NCBI GenBank assembly: GCA_002104985.1
Contig: MCGO01000017.1
Location: 248,001-312,000 of the forward strand
Length of the DNA: 64,000 nt
Source of the DNA: Rhizoclosmatium globosum
Lineage: Eukaryota > Chytridiomycota > Chytridiomycetes > Chytridiales > Chytriomycetaceae
Direction: 5' to 3'
The notes below the pieces were generated by a model. The model searched no databases, was not told where the DNA came from, and saw nothing but the letters and a program-made list of their open reading frames with translations. A program made the translations under genes and the position numbers. Of this stretch, positions 37,101 through 48,487 are shown piece by piece (position 1 is the first letter of the stretch; the number at the start of each line of letters is the position of its first letter).

Positions 37101-40100
37101 ATCATACAATGGAAGGGCCATTCGGGCCCTGAGAAGCTGCTCTGTTTACAAAGAGTTTTTGGTACAAAATCACCAAACGTGGAGTCACAGCTGGATTTTC
37201 AACACTTAAACAAACCCATTCACTAGAGAAAACAGTATCAAGATCATACAAAGGAAGGGCCATTCGGGCCCTGAGAAGCTGTCTGTTTACAAAGAGTTTT
37301 GTGGTACAAAATCACCAAACGTGGAGTCGCAGCTGGATTTTCAACACTTAAACAAACCCATTCACTAGAAAACAGTAATCAAGATCATACAATGGAAGGG
37401 CCATTCGGGCCCTGAGAAGCTGCTCTGTTTACAAAGAGTTTTGTGTACAAAATCACCAAACGTGGAGTCGCAGCTGGATTTTCAACACTTAAACAAACCC
37501 ATTCACTAGCAAAACAGTATCAAGATCATACAATGGAAGGCCATTCGGGCCCTGAGAAGCTGGTCTGTTTACAAAGAGTTTTGTGGTACAAAATCACCAA
37601 ACTGGAGTCGCAGCTGGATTTTCAACACTTAAACAAACCCATTCACTAGCAAAACAGTATCAAGATCATACAAGGAAGGGCCATTCGGGCCCTGAGAAGC
37701 TGGTCTGTTTACAAAGAGTTTTGTGTACAAAATCACCAAACATGGAGTCGCAGCGGATTTTCAACACTTAAACAAACCCATTCACTAGCAAACAGTATCA
37801 AGATCATACAATGGAAGGGCCATTCGGGCCCTGAGAAGCTGGTCTGTTTACAAAGAGTTTTGTGGTACAAAATCACCAAACGTGGAGTCGCAGCTGGATT
37901 TTCAACACTTAAACAAACCCATTCACTAGAGAAACAGTATCAAGATCATACAAAGGAAGGGCCATTCGGGCCCTGAGAAGCTGCTCTGTTTACAAAGAGT
38001 TTTGTGGTACAAAATCACCAAACGTGGAGTCGCAGCTGGATTTTCAACACTTAAACAAACCCATTCACTAGCAAAACAGTATCAAGATCATACAAAGGAA
38101 GGGCCATTCGGGCCCTGAGAAGCTGGTCTGTTTACAAAGAGTTTTGTGGTACAAAATCACCAAACGTGGAGTCGCAGCTGGATTTTCAACACTTAAACAA
38201 ACCCATTCACTAGCAAAACAGTATCAAGATCATACAATGGAAGGGCCATTCGGGCCCTGAGAAGCTGCTCTGTTTACAAAGAGTTTTGTGGTACAAAATC
38301 ACCAAACGTGGAGTCGCAGCTGGATTTTCAACACTTAAACAAACCCATTCACTAGCAAAACAGTATCAAGATCATACAATGGAAGAGCCATTTGGGCCCT
38401 GAGAAGCTGGTCTGTTTACAAAGAGTTTTGTGGTACAAAATCACCAAACGTGGAGTCGCAGCTGGATTTTCAACACTTAAACAAACCCATTCACTAGCAA
38501 AACAGTATCAAGATCATACAATGGAAGAGCCATTCGGGCCCTGAGAAGCTGGTCTGTTTACAAAGAGTTTTGTGACAAAATCACCAAACATGGAGTCGCA
38601 GCTGGATTTTCAACACTTAAACAAACCCATTCACTAGCAAAACAGTATCAAGATCATACAATGGAAGGGCCATTCGGGCCCTGAGAAGCTGCTCTGTTTA
38701 CAAAGAGTTTTGTGGTACAAAATCACCAAACGTGGAGTCGCAGCTGGATTTTCAACACTTAAACAAACCCATTCACTAGAGAAACAGTAACAAGATCATA
38801 CAAAGGAAGGGCCATTCGGGCCCTGAGAAGCTGCTCTGTTTACAAAGAGTTTTGCACTACAAAATCACCAAACCTGGAGTCGCAGCTGGATTTTCAACAC
38901 TTAAACAAACCCATTCACTAGAGAAACAGTAACAAGATCATACAAAGGAAGGGCCATTCGGGCCCTGAGAAGCTGGTCTGTTTACAAAGAGTTTTGTGGT
39001 ACAAAATCACCAAACCTGGAGTCGCAGCTGGATTTTCAACACTTAAACAAACCCATTCACTAGCAAAACAGTATCAAGATCATACAATGGAAGGGCCATT
39101 CGGGCCCTGAGAAGCTGCTCTGTTTACAAAGAGTTTTGTGGTACAAAATCACCAAACGTGGAGTCGCAGCTGGATTTTCAACACTTAAACAAACCCATTC
39201 ACTAGCAAAACAGTATCAAGATCATACAAAGGAAGGGCCATTTGGGCCCTGAGAAGCTGGTCTGTTTACAAAGAGTTTTGTGGTACAAAATCACCAAACC
39301 TGGAGTCGCAGCTGGATTTTCAACACTTAAACAAACCCATTCACTAGCAAAACAGTATCAAGATCATACAAAGGGGGCCATTCGGGCCCTGAAGCTGCTC
39401 TGTTTACAAAGAGTTTTGTGGTACAAAATCACCAAACGTGGAGTCGCAGCTGGATTTCAACACTTAAACAAACCCATTCACTAGCAAAACAGTATCAAGA
39501 TCATACAATGGAAGGGCCATTCGGGCCCTGAGAAGCTGCTCTGTTTACAAAGAGTTTTGTGGTACAAAATCACCAAACTGGAATCACAGCTGGATTTTCA
39601 ACACTTAAAACAAACCCATTCACTAGCAAAACAGTATCAAGATCATACAAAGGAAGGGCCATTCGGGCCCTGTGAAGCTGCTCTGTTTACAAAGAGTTTT
39701 GACAAAATCACCAAACATGGAGTCGCAGCTGGATTTTCAACACTTAAACAAACCCATTCACTAGCAAAACAGTATCAAGATCATACAATGGAAGGGCCAT
39801 TCGGGCCCTGAGAAGCTGCTCTGTTTACAAAGAGTTTTGTGGTACAAAATCACCGTGGAGTCGCAGCTGGATTTTCAACACTTAAACAAACCCATTCACT
39901 AGCAAAACAGTATCAAGATCATACAATGGAAGGGCCATTCGGGCCCTGAGAAGCTGCTCTGTTTACAAAGAGTTTTGTGGTACAAAATCACCAAACTGGA
40001 GTCGCAGCTGGATTTTCAACACTTAAACAAACCCATTCACTAGAGAAACAGTAAAGATCATACAAAGGAAGGGCCATTCGGGCCCTGAGAAGCTGCTCTG

Positions 40101-42063
40101 TTTACAAAGAGTTTTGCACTACAAAATCACCAAACCTGGAGTCACAGCTGGATTTTCAACACTTAAACAAACCCATTCACTAGAGAAACAGTAACAAGAT
40201 CATACAAAGGAAGGGCCATTCGGGCCCTGAGAAGCTGGTCTGTTTACAAAGAGTTTTGTGGTACAAAATCACCAAACCTGGAGTCGCAGCTGGATTTTCA
40301 ACACTTAAACAAACCCATTCACTAGCAAAACAGTATCAAGATCATACAATGGAAGGGCCATTCGGGCCCTGAGAAGCTGCTCTGTTTACAAAGAGTTTTG
40401 TGGTACAAAATCACCAAACGTGGAGTCGCAGCTGGATTTTCAACACTTAAACAAACCCATTCACTAGCAAAACAGTATCAAGATCATACAAAGGAAGGGC
40501 CATTTGGGCCCTGAGAAGCTGGTCTGTTTACAAAGAGTTTTGTGGTACAAAATCACCAAACTGGAGTCGCAGCTGGATTTTCAACACTTAAACAAACCCA
40601 TTCACTAGCAAAACAGTATCAAGATCATACAAAGGAAGGGCCATTCGGGCCCTGTGAAGCTGCTCTGTTTACAAAGAGTTTTGTGGTACAAAATCACCAA
40701 ACGTGGAGTCGCAGCTGGATTTTCAACACTTAAACAAACCATTCACTAGCAAAACAGTATCAAGATCATACAATGGAAGGGCCATTCGGGCCCTGAGAAG
40801 CTGCTCTGTTTACAAAGAGTTTTGTGGTACAAAATCACCAAACCTGGAATCACAGCTGGATTTTCAACACTTAAACAAACCCATTCACTAGCAAAACAGT
40901 ATCAAGATCATACAAAGGAAGGGCCATTCGGGCCCTGTGAAGCTGCTCTGTTTTACAAAGAGTTTTGTGATACAAAATCACCAAACATGGAGTCGCAGCT
41001 GGATTTTCAACACTTAAACAAACCCATTCACTAGCAAAACAGTATCAAGATCATACAATGGAAGGGCCATTCGGGCCCTGAGAAGCTGCTCTGTTTACAA
41101 AGAGTTTTGTGGTACAAAATCACCAAACGTGGAGTCGCAGCTGGATTTTCAACACTTAAAAAACCCATTCACTAGCAAAACAGTATCAAGATCATACAAT
41201 GGAAGAGCCATTTGGGCCCTGAGAAGCTGGTCTGTTTACAAAGAGTTTTGTGGTACAAAATCACCAAACGTGGAGTCACAGCTGGATTTTCAACACTTAA
41301 ACAAACCCATTCACTAGCAAAACAGTATCAAGATCATACATGGAAGAGCCATTCGGGCCCTGAGAAGCTGGTCTGTTTACAAAGAGTTTTGTGATACAAA
41401 ATCACCAAACATGGAGTCGCAGCTGGATTTTCAACACTTAAACAAACCCATTTCACTAGCAAAACAGTATCAAGATCATACAAAGCAAGGCCATTCGGGC
41501 CCTGAGAAGCTGCTCTGTTTACAAAGAGTTTTTGTGGTACAAAATCACCAAACGTGGAGTCGCAGCTGGATTTTCAACACTTAAACAAACCCATTCACTA
41601 GAGAAAACAGTAACAAGATCATACAAAGGAAGGGCCATTCGGGCCCTGAGAAGCTGCTCTGTTTACAAAGAGTTTTGCACTACAAAATCACCAAACCTGG
41701 AGTCACAGCTGGATTTTCAACACTTAAACAAACCCATTCACTAGAGAAACAGTAACAAGATCATACAAAGGAAGGGCCATTCGGGCCCTGAGAAGCTGGT
41801 CTGTTTACAAAGAGTTTTGTGGTACAAAATCACCAAACCTGGAGTCGCAGCTGGATTTTCAACACTTAAACAAACCCATTCACTAGCAAACACAGTATCA
41901 AAGATCATACAAAGGAAGGGCCATTCGGGCCCTGAGAAGCTGGTCTGTTTACAAAGAGTTTTGTGGGTACAAAATCACCAAACGTGGAATCACAGCTGGA
42001 TTTTCAACACTTAAACAAACCCATTCACTAAAACAGTATAAATATCATACAAAGGAATGGCCA
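31174..42063. repeat. Tandem satellite array, 142-bp unit, about 76 copies
   Basis: 10.9 kb made of one head-to-tail unit of 142 bases. Landmarks in every unit: GGGCCATTCGGGCCCTGAGA, then TTTACAAAGAGTTTTGTGG, then GGAGTCGCAGCTGGATTTTC, then CAAACCCATTCACTAG, then CAAGATCATACAA. Most units are nearly identical. Variation is concentrated at a few positions: GCTGCTCTG or GCTGGTCTG, CACTAGCAAAACAGTATC or CACTAGAGAAACAGTAAC, AACGTGG/AACATGG/AACCTGG, TACAATGG/TACAAAGG. The leftmost units (31174–31850) are shorter and more divergent, and the last one decays within about 50 bases. 142 is not a multiple of three and all frames meet stops, so it is non-coding. No transposon ends seen. Could be centromeric, pericentromeric or another heterochromatic satellite. 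Confidence 0.97.
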
Positions 42064-42191
42064 CTCTTGTCCTGTTTCTGACTCTAGTCGAAAGTAAAAG
42101 GAACCAGATTTTATTGGTAAAAAATGAATCCATGTTTTTTTGTTTGATATGTGTCACAAGAATGAGGACCAATATGAGGTGAAAGCTGTAA

Positions 42192-43205
42192 TTACAACTT
42201 TGCTTTGATGGTTTCGTTCTCGGGGATATACCAGGCCATTTCGACTTCCTGTCCATGGAGTTAATTGGGACATCAGCAAAAGAGTAAAATTCCACCTTTT
42301 GTACAAATCCGCACTTGTTATAGAATGGGACGTTCTTTTCAGCGCAATCCACTATAAATCCATATTATAATTATTTGTCATACCCATGCTGCAAGTGGAA
42401 GACTCACAAATGACTATTGGAAAGTAGATTTCAGCAACATGAACTATTTTCAACTTCTTCACGCGTTTTCTCACCTTTGTAGCATCCATTCTTTTGTCGA
42501 TGTACTTTAACGTCTCAATAATCCTGAACCACAGAGTAAGATCACAATTGGCAATCATCTGAATTTGTATTCCAGGACTTACAAACGACCCAGATTCAAA
42601 CCACGAGCAGATTCAGCCGTGACAATGTCCTCAATATGTCCCACCTATAAAATATATTGTTATACATACTCGGTTGCAAGACTTGGGTGCTACTCACGAA
42701 GACCACACCCATGCACAAACTTGCGCTCAACAATAATACTCCCGGCTCCAATAATCTTACCCGATTTCAAGTCTTCAACGACTACCCACCCCTTCTCATT
42801 AGGACACAGTTTATGCTGTAGGTTCGAATATTCGTCTCACCAATCGTAAAATACGTATCGTTTCGCGCTTTGATGTAGTTGAAGCGTTCTATTGATTGTA
42901 TGAGTTATATCGGCAGTTCAATCCATGTGTGCGAATGGCATGGGTGCGAACCTGTAAACTGTTGCTTGGACACAGGTCCAACACTTGTTAAGCTTCCAAG
43001 AGTGTCCAAGAATCCTGTTTTCGCGGTTTAATAGGTACAGTTAGTATATGTGATCACTGAAGGCAGGGCAGCACAAGGCAGGTGCTTTTCACAAAGATGT
43101 CTCACCCTTCTCGTAGTCTCCACCATGAAGCGGACGAATCGTGTATCCTTCCTTGATTTGTTTCGCAACTTCGGGAGAAATGAGGGAGTCGCTGAAGAGT
43201 GCCAT
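42192..43205 (-). CDS. GNA1: Glucosamine-6-phosphate N-acetyltransferase
   Basis: Acetylates GlcN-6-P with acetyl-CoA, a step towards UDP-GlcNAc and therefore chitin and glycans. Small GNAT-fold enzyme split over about seven short exons. Readable parts: MALFSDSLISPEVAKQIKEG and YTIRPLHGGDYEKG; FLDTLGSLTSVG; RFNYIKARNDTYFTIG; GWVVVEDLKSGKIIGAGSII, VERKFVHGCGLR; VGHIEDIVTAESARGLNLG (the acetyl-CoA pyrophosphate loop lies here); RIIETLKYIDKRM; DCAEKNVPFYNKCGFVQK. The last intron (about 42243–42288) joins to EVEMAWYIPENETIKAKL and TAA at 42192–42194. Start chosen at the ATG 43203–43205. The satellite begins only about 130 bases beyond its 3' end, so the gene is immediately flanked by repeat. Confidence 0.88.
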
Positions 43206-44012
43206 TGAAGTTGTTTGAACGATTTATGAATCGATTTCTGATTGGGCTTTTGGATAAGACTATCCGTTTGTGTGTTATTTATTCCAAACCTTTGAGCAGT
43301 GCACCCTTGATTTCAGTGCATACTATACAGCTGGGAAGAGAAATCGTTTCAATCTCATCTCGGTACATGTTCTATCAACAGCGGAGTCTCCATGGCCGAC
43401 GACCTTCATGTGGATTACTTTGACCTCATTATGGACTTTGACTCGTCGCATCACGAAATGCCACATCGTGTTCTCTTTCGACGATATCTTTTCCAGATCT
43501 CAATGCGTTAAATGTGTTTACTGTTTGCAGGCTCGAAACAAAGTATCACACTAACCACTAATAGCGGTTTCAGGGACAAAACTGGTGTTGAACTTCTCAA
43601 GCAGCAGTTAAATGCATCAAATGCGCGAATTATTTAACTTGAAAAAGACGTTGCAGCTAAAGACAATCGAGTTCGAATTTTGAACTCGAGCAGCAAGACT
43701 TGACGACGCGATTGGCTTCTCAAAGGGAGGAGTTAGCAGAAAATGATGCGATAGAGTCCCAAAGTGAGAGGATTGACACAGGGAGGTCTTGCATTTCAAC
43801 ACAGTTCCAAAGACTCACCAAATTAGCTGCCTGGAAATAACTGGCAAGTCCGTGTTTGTGGAAAGAGGTTTAGAAATTGGATTTGCTCTATAACTGGTTA
43901 AAAGTCACTTTGACAACCGTGATTTTAACAATATGCAGGGATACTTTTTACAACGAGATGCTCAATTTAGGCTATTGCAACTATGGAAGCAGTGGTTTGT
44001 CTTAATAAAACA
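43206..44012. other. Mostly non-coding, with coiled-coil-like relics
   Basis: Upstream of GNA1. A short frame at 43392–43511 (MADDLHVDYFDLIMDF...) and a stretch at about 43573–43832 in shifting plus-strand frames read like heptad-rich coiled coil (LLKQQLNASNARII, LEKDVAAKDNRVRI, LASQREELAENDAIESQS). Stops and shifts interrupt it. Either a decayed gene or a short coiled-coil gene damaged by base errors; no family can be named. Confidence 0.3.
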
Positions 44013-44951
44013 ATGTCCGAAACATGCGACGGCCTTCCTTTTTCGACGAGCGACGGCGCGGCTTCGTTCTTGAGAGTAGCCCGCGCAGTCTTCGCACGTC
44101 GCTTCTGTTCGACGTGGCGTGTCGGATCGCGGACTCGACGGACTCGGACGCCGCGCACGTGCTCTTCATTTGCAGAAAGCGCCCGACTGAGTTGCCGCTT
44201 CTCAAATCAAAGAAATAAACAAAGGTTCGATTAATTGGATTGGGTTTGTTTGAAGTAGGACTGAGTCTGCCCTTCTCGAGAGTACATTCAAGTTCCACCT
44301 TCGAACTCAACCCTGTCTCGCATCAATGCATTACCCTTCCTCACACAACGCGCTGCGATCACTCATTGCCTCGCTGCCTATTCCATCGCAAACCTCCGCC
44401 TTCTTGCATCCTCATCGACGACCTGTCCACCTTCTTTCACCCTGCTCACGACTCATCTGACCAAATCCGGTTTACCCTCGCCCTCCTTCAACAATCTGTC
44501 AACACCATCGCGAAGCTATAATATACCGTGTTTCTTTGGTGTCTCTGATCTCACCGAAAAATACCTTCCACGGTTTTGGTCGTTGCATTCAGGCGTTTTG
44601 AGTATGCCTGAACGAAAGCGAAGGAAACGAGAAGAAACTCTGGAGGGAGTGTTGCTTTGATGGATGTGTACAATCAGTATGTCGATTGGGTCGTTTCTGT
44701 TCAAGGTACAAGTATTCCTTGTATTTAATTCATGTATTATTGACCAGATTATTAGGATCGTATCCCCATTTTACGCTAGAGAGGAAAATGACACCGTATG
44801 GATTGTTTCGCATGAAAGAAAGGACGATCCAGTACTTATAGAAGATAAATATGCCGCATCGGTATCTGTCGTAGAAGCGAGAATTGTTTGCAAGGAAGGC
44901 ATTAATGGAGGTGCTACAACAGACACGTTATGGTTTGAATACAAGTCGTGA
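44013..44951 (+). CDS. SWSAP1-like RecA-fold protein (RAD51-paralogue accessory)
   Basis: In animals SWSAP1 pairs with SWS1 in a Shu-type complex that helps RAD51 in homologous recombination. Start MSETCDGLPF at 44013; a one-base slip in the T run near 44039 leads to ERRRGFVLESSPRSLRTSLL, a degenerate Walker A position. Next come FDVACRIADSTDSDAAHVLF and ICRKRPTELPLLK, then MHYPSSHNALRSLIASLP, the Walker B strand PPSCILIDDLSTFF, FTLALLQQSVNTIAKL, TEKYLPRFWSLHSG, and finally ARIVCKEGINGGATTDTLWF and EYKS before TGA. The order and spacing follow SWSAP1 (VLFL-R, YPP, LLLLDGLE, LLQRYFP-W, WWVTF). Several single-base breaks and at least one intron. Loss of the Walker A lysine would mean no ATPase activity. 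Confidence 0.5.
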
Positions 44952-45071
44952 TTCCATCGCAATATCTTGAACATGAAACATACTGCTTTTTGTTGGCTTC
45001 AAACATATAAAAAATCTTTAGAGCTCATTTCGTCTTGTGGAACAATTAAGATTGTCTGGGATTTACCAGTG

Positions 45072-48000
45072 ATGTGTCGATTCGCCTTCATACTTCTCAC
45101 TGTGTTTTCGCTCTTATCTCTTACATCATATGCTGACGTAAATTGGTCGAAATACGGCATCTATCCAGTGTTCGCCAATGGAGCTACTTGTCGGCTGAAT
45201 GATTCGGGTTTGGTTGGAATACTCTGAAGAATTCAAAAGGAGAGCTATTCACAGCCTCTAAGAGGCCAATAGTTTTATTAATACAACCGCGGTGATTATG
45301 ATTGTTTCGTTTTTGTGGGGATTTCCTGAATGCCACTTTGATTCCAGTGACAGCTACTTCATCACAACATATATTATGCAATACATCCTGCAAGCGATGG
45401 GATACAGGTTCGCTATCGTAAAATCCTGAGTATCATTCAAGCTAAATGTTCATTTTAGAGTGAATGTCGTTGTTACAGTTGAGAAGAAAACACCATTACT
45501 ACATACCTCCGGTCTTCTCACTTAATTAACGACAGATGGATGGTTTTCAACCAAGCAATGAGTTCTACGATAGTGCCATAGACTTGGAGCTCGAAGTTTG
45601 TGAGTGGGCAACAATATTTATTCGGCCATTTACTGAAATATGATATGCATGAAAGGGCCTAATGATGTCCCCGCTTTCATTAATATGACTCGCCAAGATT
45701 TTGTCGCTGTGAACCTGGGCTCAGTGGGATACTCTGGCTCAGTTGGTCTCTACATTCCAACGTACACCTTGAACAACTACTCAAACCTCAACATCGACTT
45801 TTGGCGCGCATACAAAAATCCGCAAGCTTTATCAGTGTTTACGGAAAAGGGACCGAAAAACCACGGTGTGGGTGTAAAATGCAACGGAAACCCAACGAGT
45901 TGTGTAGATGGGCAGTACATACCGAGACAGTGTAGAGGCAATTCATCAAACTGTGTCGAAGTACTAGCATATGATCCCACATACTCCATTGATATGCTTC
46001 AAAGATTGATTGACGGGACAGGCCTAAACTTCACCATCAACTTCTTGGGTGCTTCCAATGCAACAGAATTTATCAAACGCATTGAATCAAAAGAAAAACA
46101 TCATGTTCTATAACTGGATGCCGTCGTTTTTCGTTTCGACGAAGCCGGTGACGAAAGTGTTGTTTCCTGCGAATGTTCCATTTGAGTATTACAAGTTCTC
46201 TGTCAGTGAGTACTTCTGAGATTTATACCCACGAATTCATTTACTTACATTCCATAGATCGAATGTTTCCGCTGACATCCGACTTTCCAACGCAACTCCT
46301 TTCCAAACTCGCAACTCCAAAATTCCTGGCTGATTTCCCAGAGCTTCAGTCACTTGCCAGTCAATTTGCCATTGCCGAGGGAATCATGCGAAAAATACTT
46401 CAAGTGGAGAGCCTCGCTGTCAGCACATATGATGATATCGCTTGTCGATGGGTTCAAGAAAACAAAGCAATATGGTCAACATGGATTCCGAAAGCGCCTC
46501 AATCAGCAGGTAACTAATTCACCCCTTCATTTTTAAGCTTTCAAATTAATCTTTCATGGTTTCAGAAAATTGCCCGAAAGGTTATGGTCGGTACAACCAA
46601 GGATCCACATACCAATGTGTTGTATGTCCAAGCGGAACATACAACTGGAAGGAAAACACGACCGATGTTTGCTTGGTACTTGTTAGTCCCAACATAATTT
46701 CTAAAACTAACCAACTCTTAGCACTGTCCTCCAAATATGTACTGTCCAGGAGGTTCAGAAGTGAAAGTCCGTACTGGAGAATGGATGTCGTATCGAAAAT
46801 TTATAGTGAACCCGTATCGTATGTATGTCCGTTTCCAGACGTCTGCTGTCAAGACACAGCTTGTCTAGCCGGAACGTGTGCGCATGGGCATTCCGGCCCA
46901 TTGTGTGTAGAATGTACAGAAGAAAATCATTTTCTTTGGAACTCTGAATGTAGGACTGTTCGTCAGGGCCTGGCCTTAGTTTACTCGGAATCGTGTTGGG
47001 ATCGTTTGTTGTGGCTGTCGTGTTGCTGTTCTTGCCGTACGAAGAAGTGCCTACAGTCGAAATCTTGTTTTTCTATTTCCAAGTTGCGGGTTGTTTTTTG
47101 GGAGTCAGTTGGAAATCGGTGGGCTCAAGTTTTTGGTTCCGTTTTTGGCTGTGACGACACTTGATATTGATCGCGTTGTACATGATTGCACGTTGCCTAT
47201 TTCTGGGGTTGCTAAGTTGCTGTTTCGTTACCTGTTGCCTGCGTTAGTTCTGACATTTATTGGAATGATATTTTTCGCAGTGAGAATAGCACAGAATTTT
47301 GGATTTGGAGGGTCAATCAGTAATTGGACCCCATACTATATGCGCGGACAAAGTATGAGCTTGATTTGCTTTCGAGCTGTTATTGTTGCCTTGATGTTTT
47401 TGGTGATGCCACTTGTGGATGCAAGCTTGAGAATGTGAGGGTCCTTTCTTATCCCTATCAAGAATGACTCAACTGATTTAATAATATGTTTTAGCCTTCC
47501 GTGTATGGATGTCGAGGGTCAATATGTTGTTCAAAATGCTCCCGACGTTCTTTGCTACAGCAGCGACCACATTCCTGGATTTTGCATTGCATTGGCCATT
47601 CTTGTTTTGCTTCTAGGTGTTCTTCCAATCGGATTGGGACTCTTTTTGCGTAAACTATATCTAGCAAAACGAATTATTTACGAAACGGACGATATTGGAA
47701 ACGCACAGAAACTATTTCAATGTTTCTATCTCATGTTTAAACCAGACATGTTCTTCATGATGCCCGTGACAATCTTTGAAAAGGGCGTCGTAGCCATGAT
47801 TTTCACGTTGCTTAACAACCTCGACGAGCATATTCAAGTGAACGTGTATTTGGTCTTTCTGTGCTTCATTTGCTCGACACGCATCTACTGGCAACCTTAT
47901 CATTCGCACATGGAAGCATTCTTGAATCGAGAAATAAGTTTAGGTATCCTCACGTTGATTGGATTCCGGATTTATTTGGACGTGTTTGAGGCGACACCTG

Positions 48001-48455
48001 CCATTATGGCCCAAATTTGTACCATGATTCTCCTTCCACTCTTTCTTCATATGATTCGTTGGCTGAGTCATAACTATGAAAAGCATGAAGGTAGTATAAA
48101 GGGAATGGCGAGTAGATTGGCAGCAAGCAAATTGGGATCTCCGTCAGTCTCGAGCATCAACGAGGTAGGAATTAAATCACCAACAGCTGTAAAACGGTCG
48201 AAAATGGGATCTATCGAAATCGCAAGACCGATTCGCTCCCAAGCCATCGGTGATAAATCGTTAAATTCAAATTCGAACTTGTCTGCTGCATCCACAACAA
48301 ATTTACAGGCCAGAGCAATCAGTACAAATGATATTAAAGTGACGAGAGTGGATAATACCGCTCGAGACGAACGGTCAGTTCATGGAGATCCGTCAAAGAA
48401 AACGGAGGAAGTTGTTAGCACCAAAGATACAGTCAGTTATGACTTGACGAAATGA
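45072..48455 (+). CDS. OpuAC-like solute-binding receptor, multi-TM (copy 3, most complete)
   Basis: Signal peptide MCRFAFILLTVFSLLSLTSYA, then an OpuAC-type betaine/choline-binding-like domain (DSYFITTYIMQYILQAMGY, LELEVWPND, GLYIPTYTLNNYSNLNIDFW, FYNWMPSFFVS, FLADFPELQS, ACRWVQENKAIWSTW). A cysteine-rich ephrin-receptor-like stalk follows (CPKGYGRYNQGSTYQCVVCP, then PDVCCQDTACLAGTCAHGH). Then about ten hydrophobic segments with the repeated protist-type pattern FRAVIVALMFLVMPLVDASL ... CYSSDH ... LFQCFYLMFKPDMFFMMPV, and a Ser/Lys-rich cytosolic tail of about 120 residues. Introns are short (for example 45292–45347). Single-base gaps near 45211, 46090, 46795, 46965 and 47095 break the frame but not the homology. 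Ligand and signalling output unknown; receptor or channel role is inference. Confidence 0.72.
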
Positions 48456-48487
48456 CATCTTCCATAAAGTTTTTTTTTTATTTTCAA

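Noticed and set aside
31879..42014. Many 60–85 residue open frames in the satellite (for example MWYKITKRGVAAGFSTLKQT)
   Set aside because: The unit is 142 bases, so the frame rotates each copy, and TAA, TAG and TGA all occur in the unit. The longer frames depend on single-base losses. No selection for coding is visible.
31174..42063. CRISPR-like array
   Set aside because: Whole units repeat without unique spacers, units are 142 bases long, and the genome is eukaryotic with introns.
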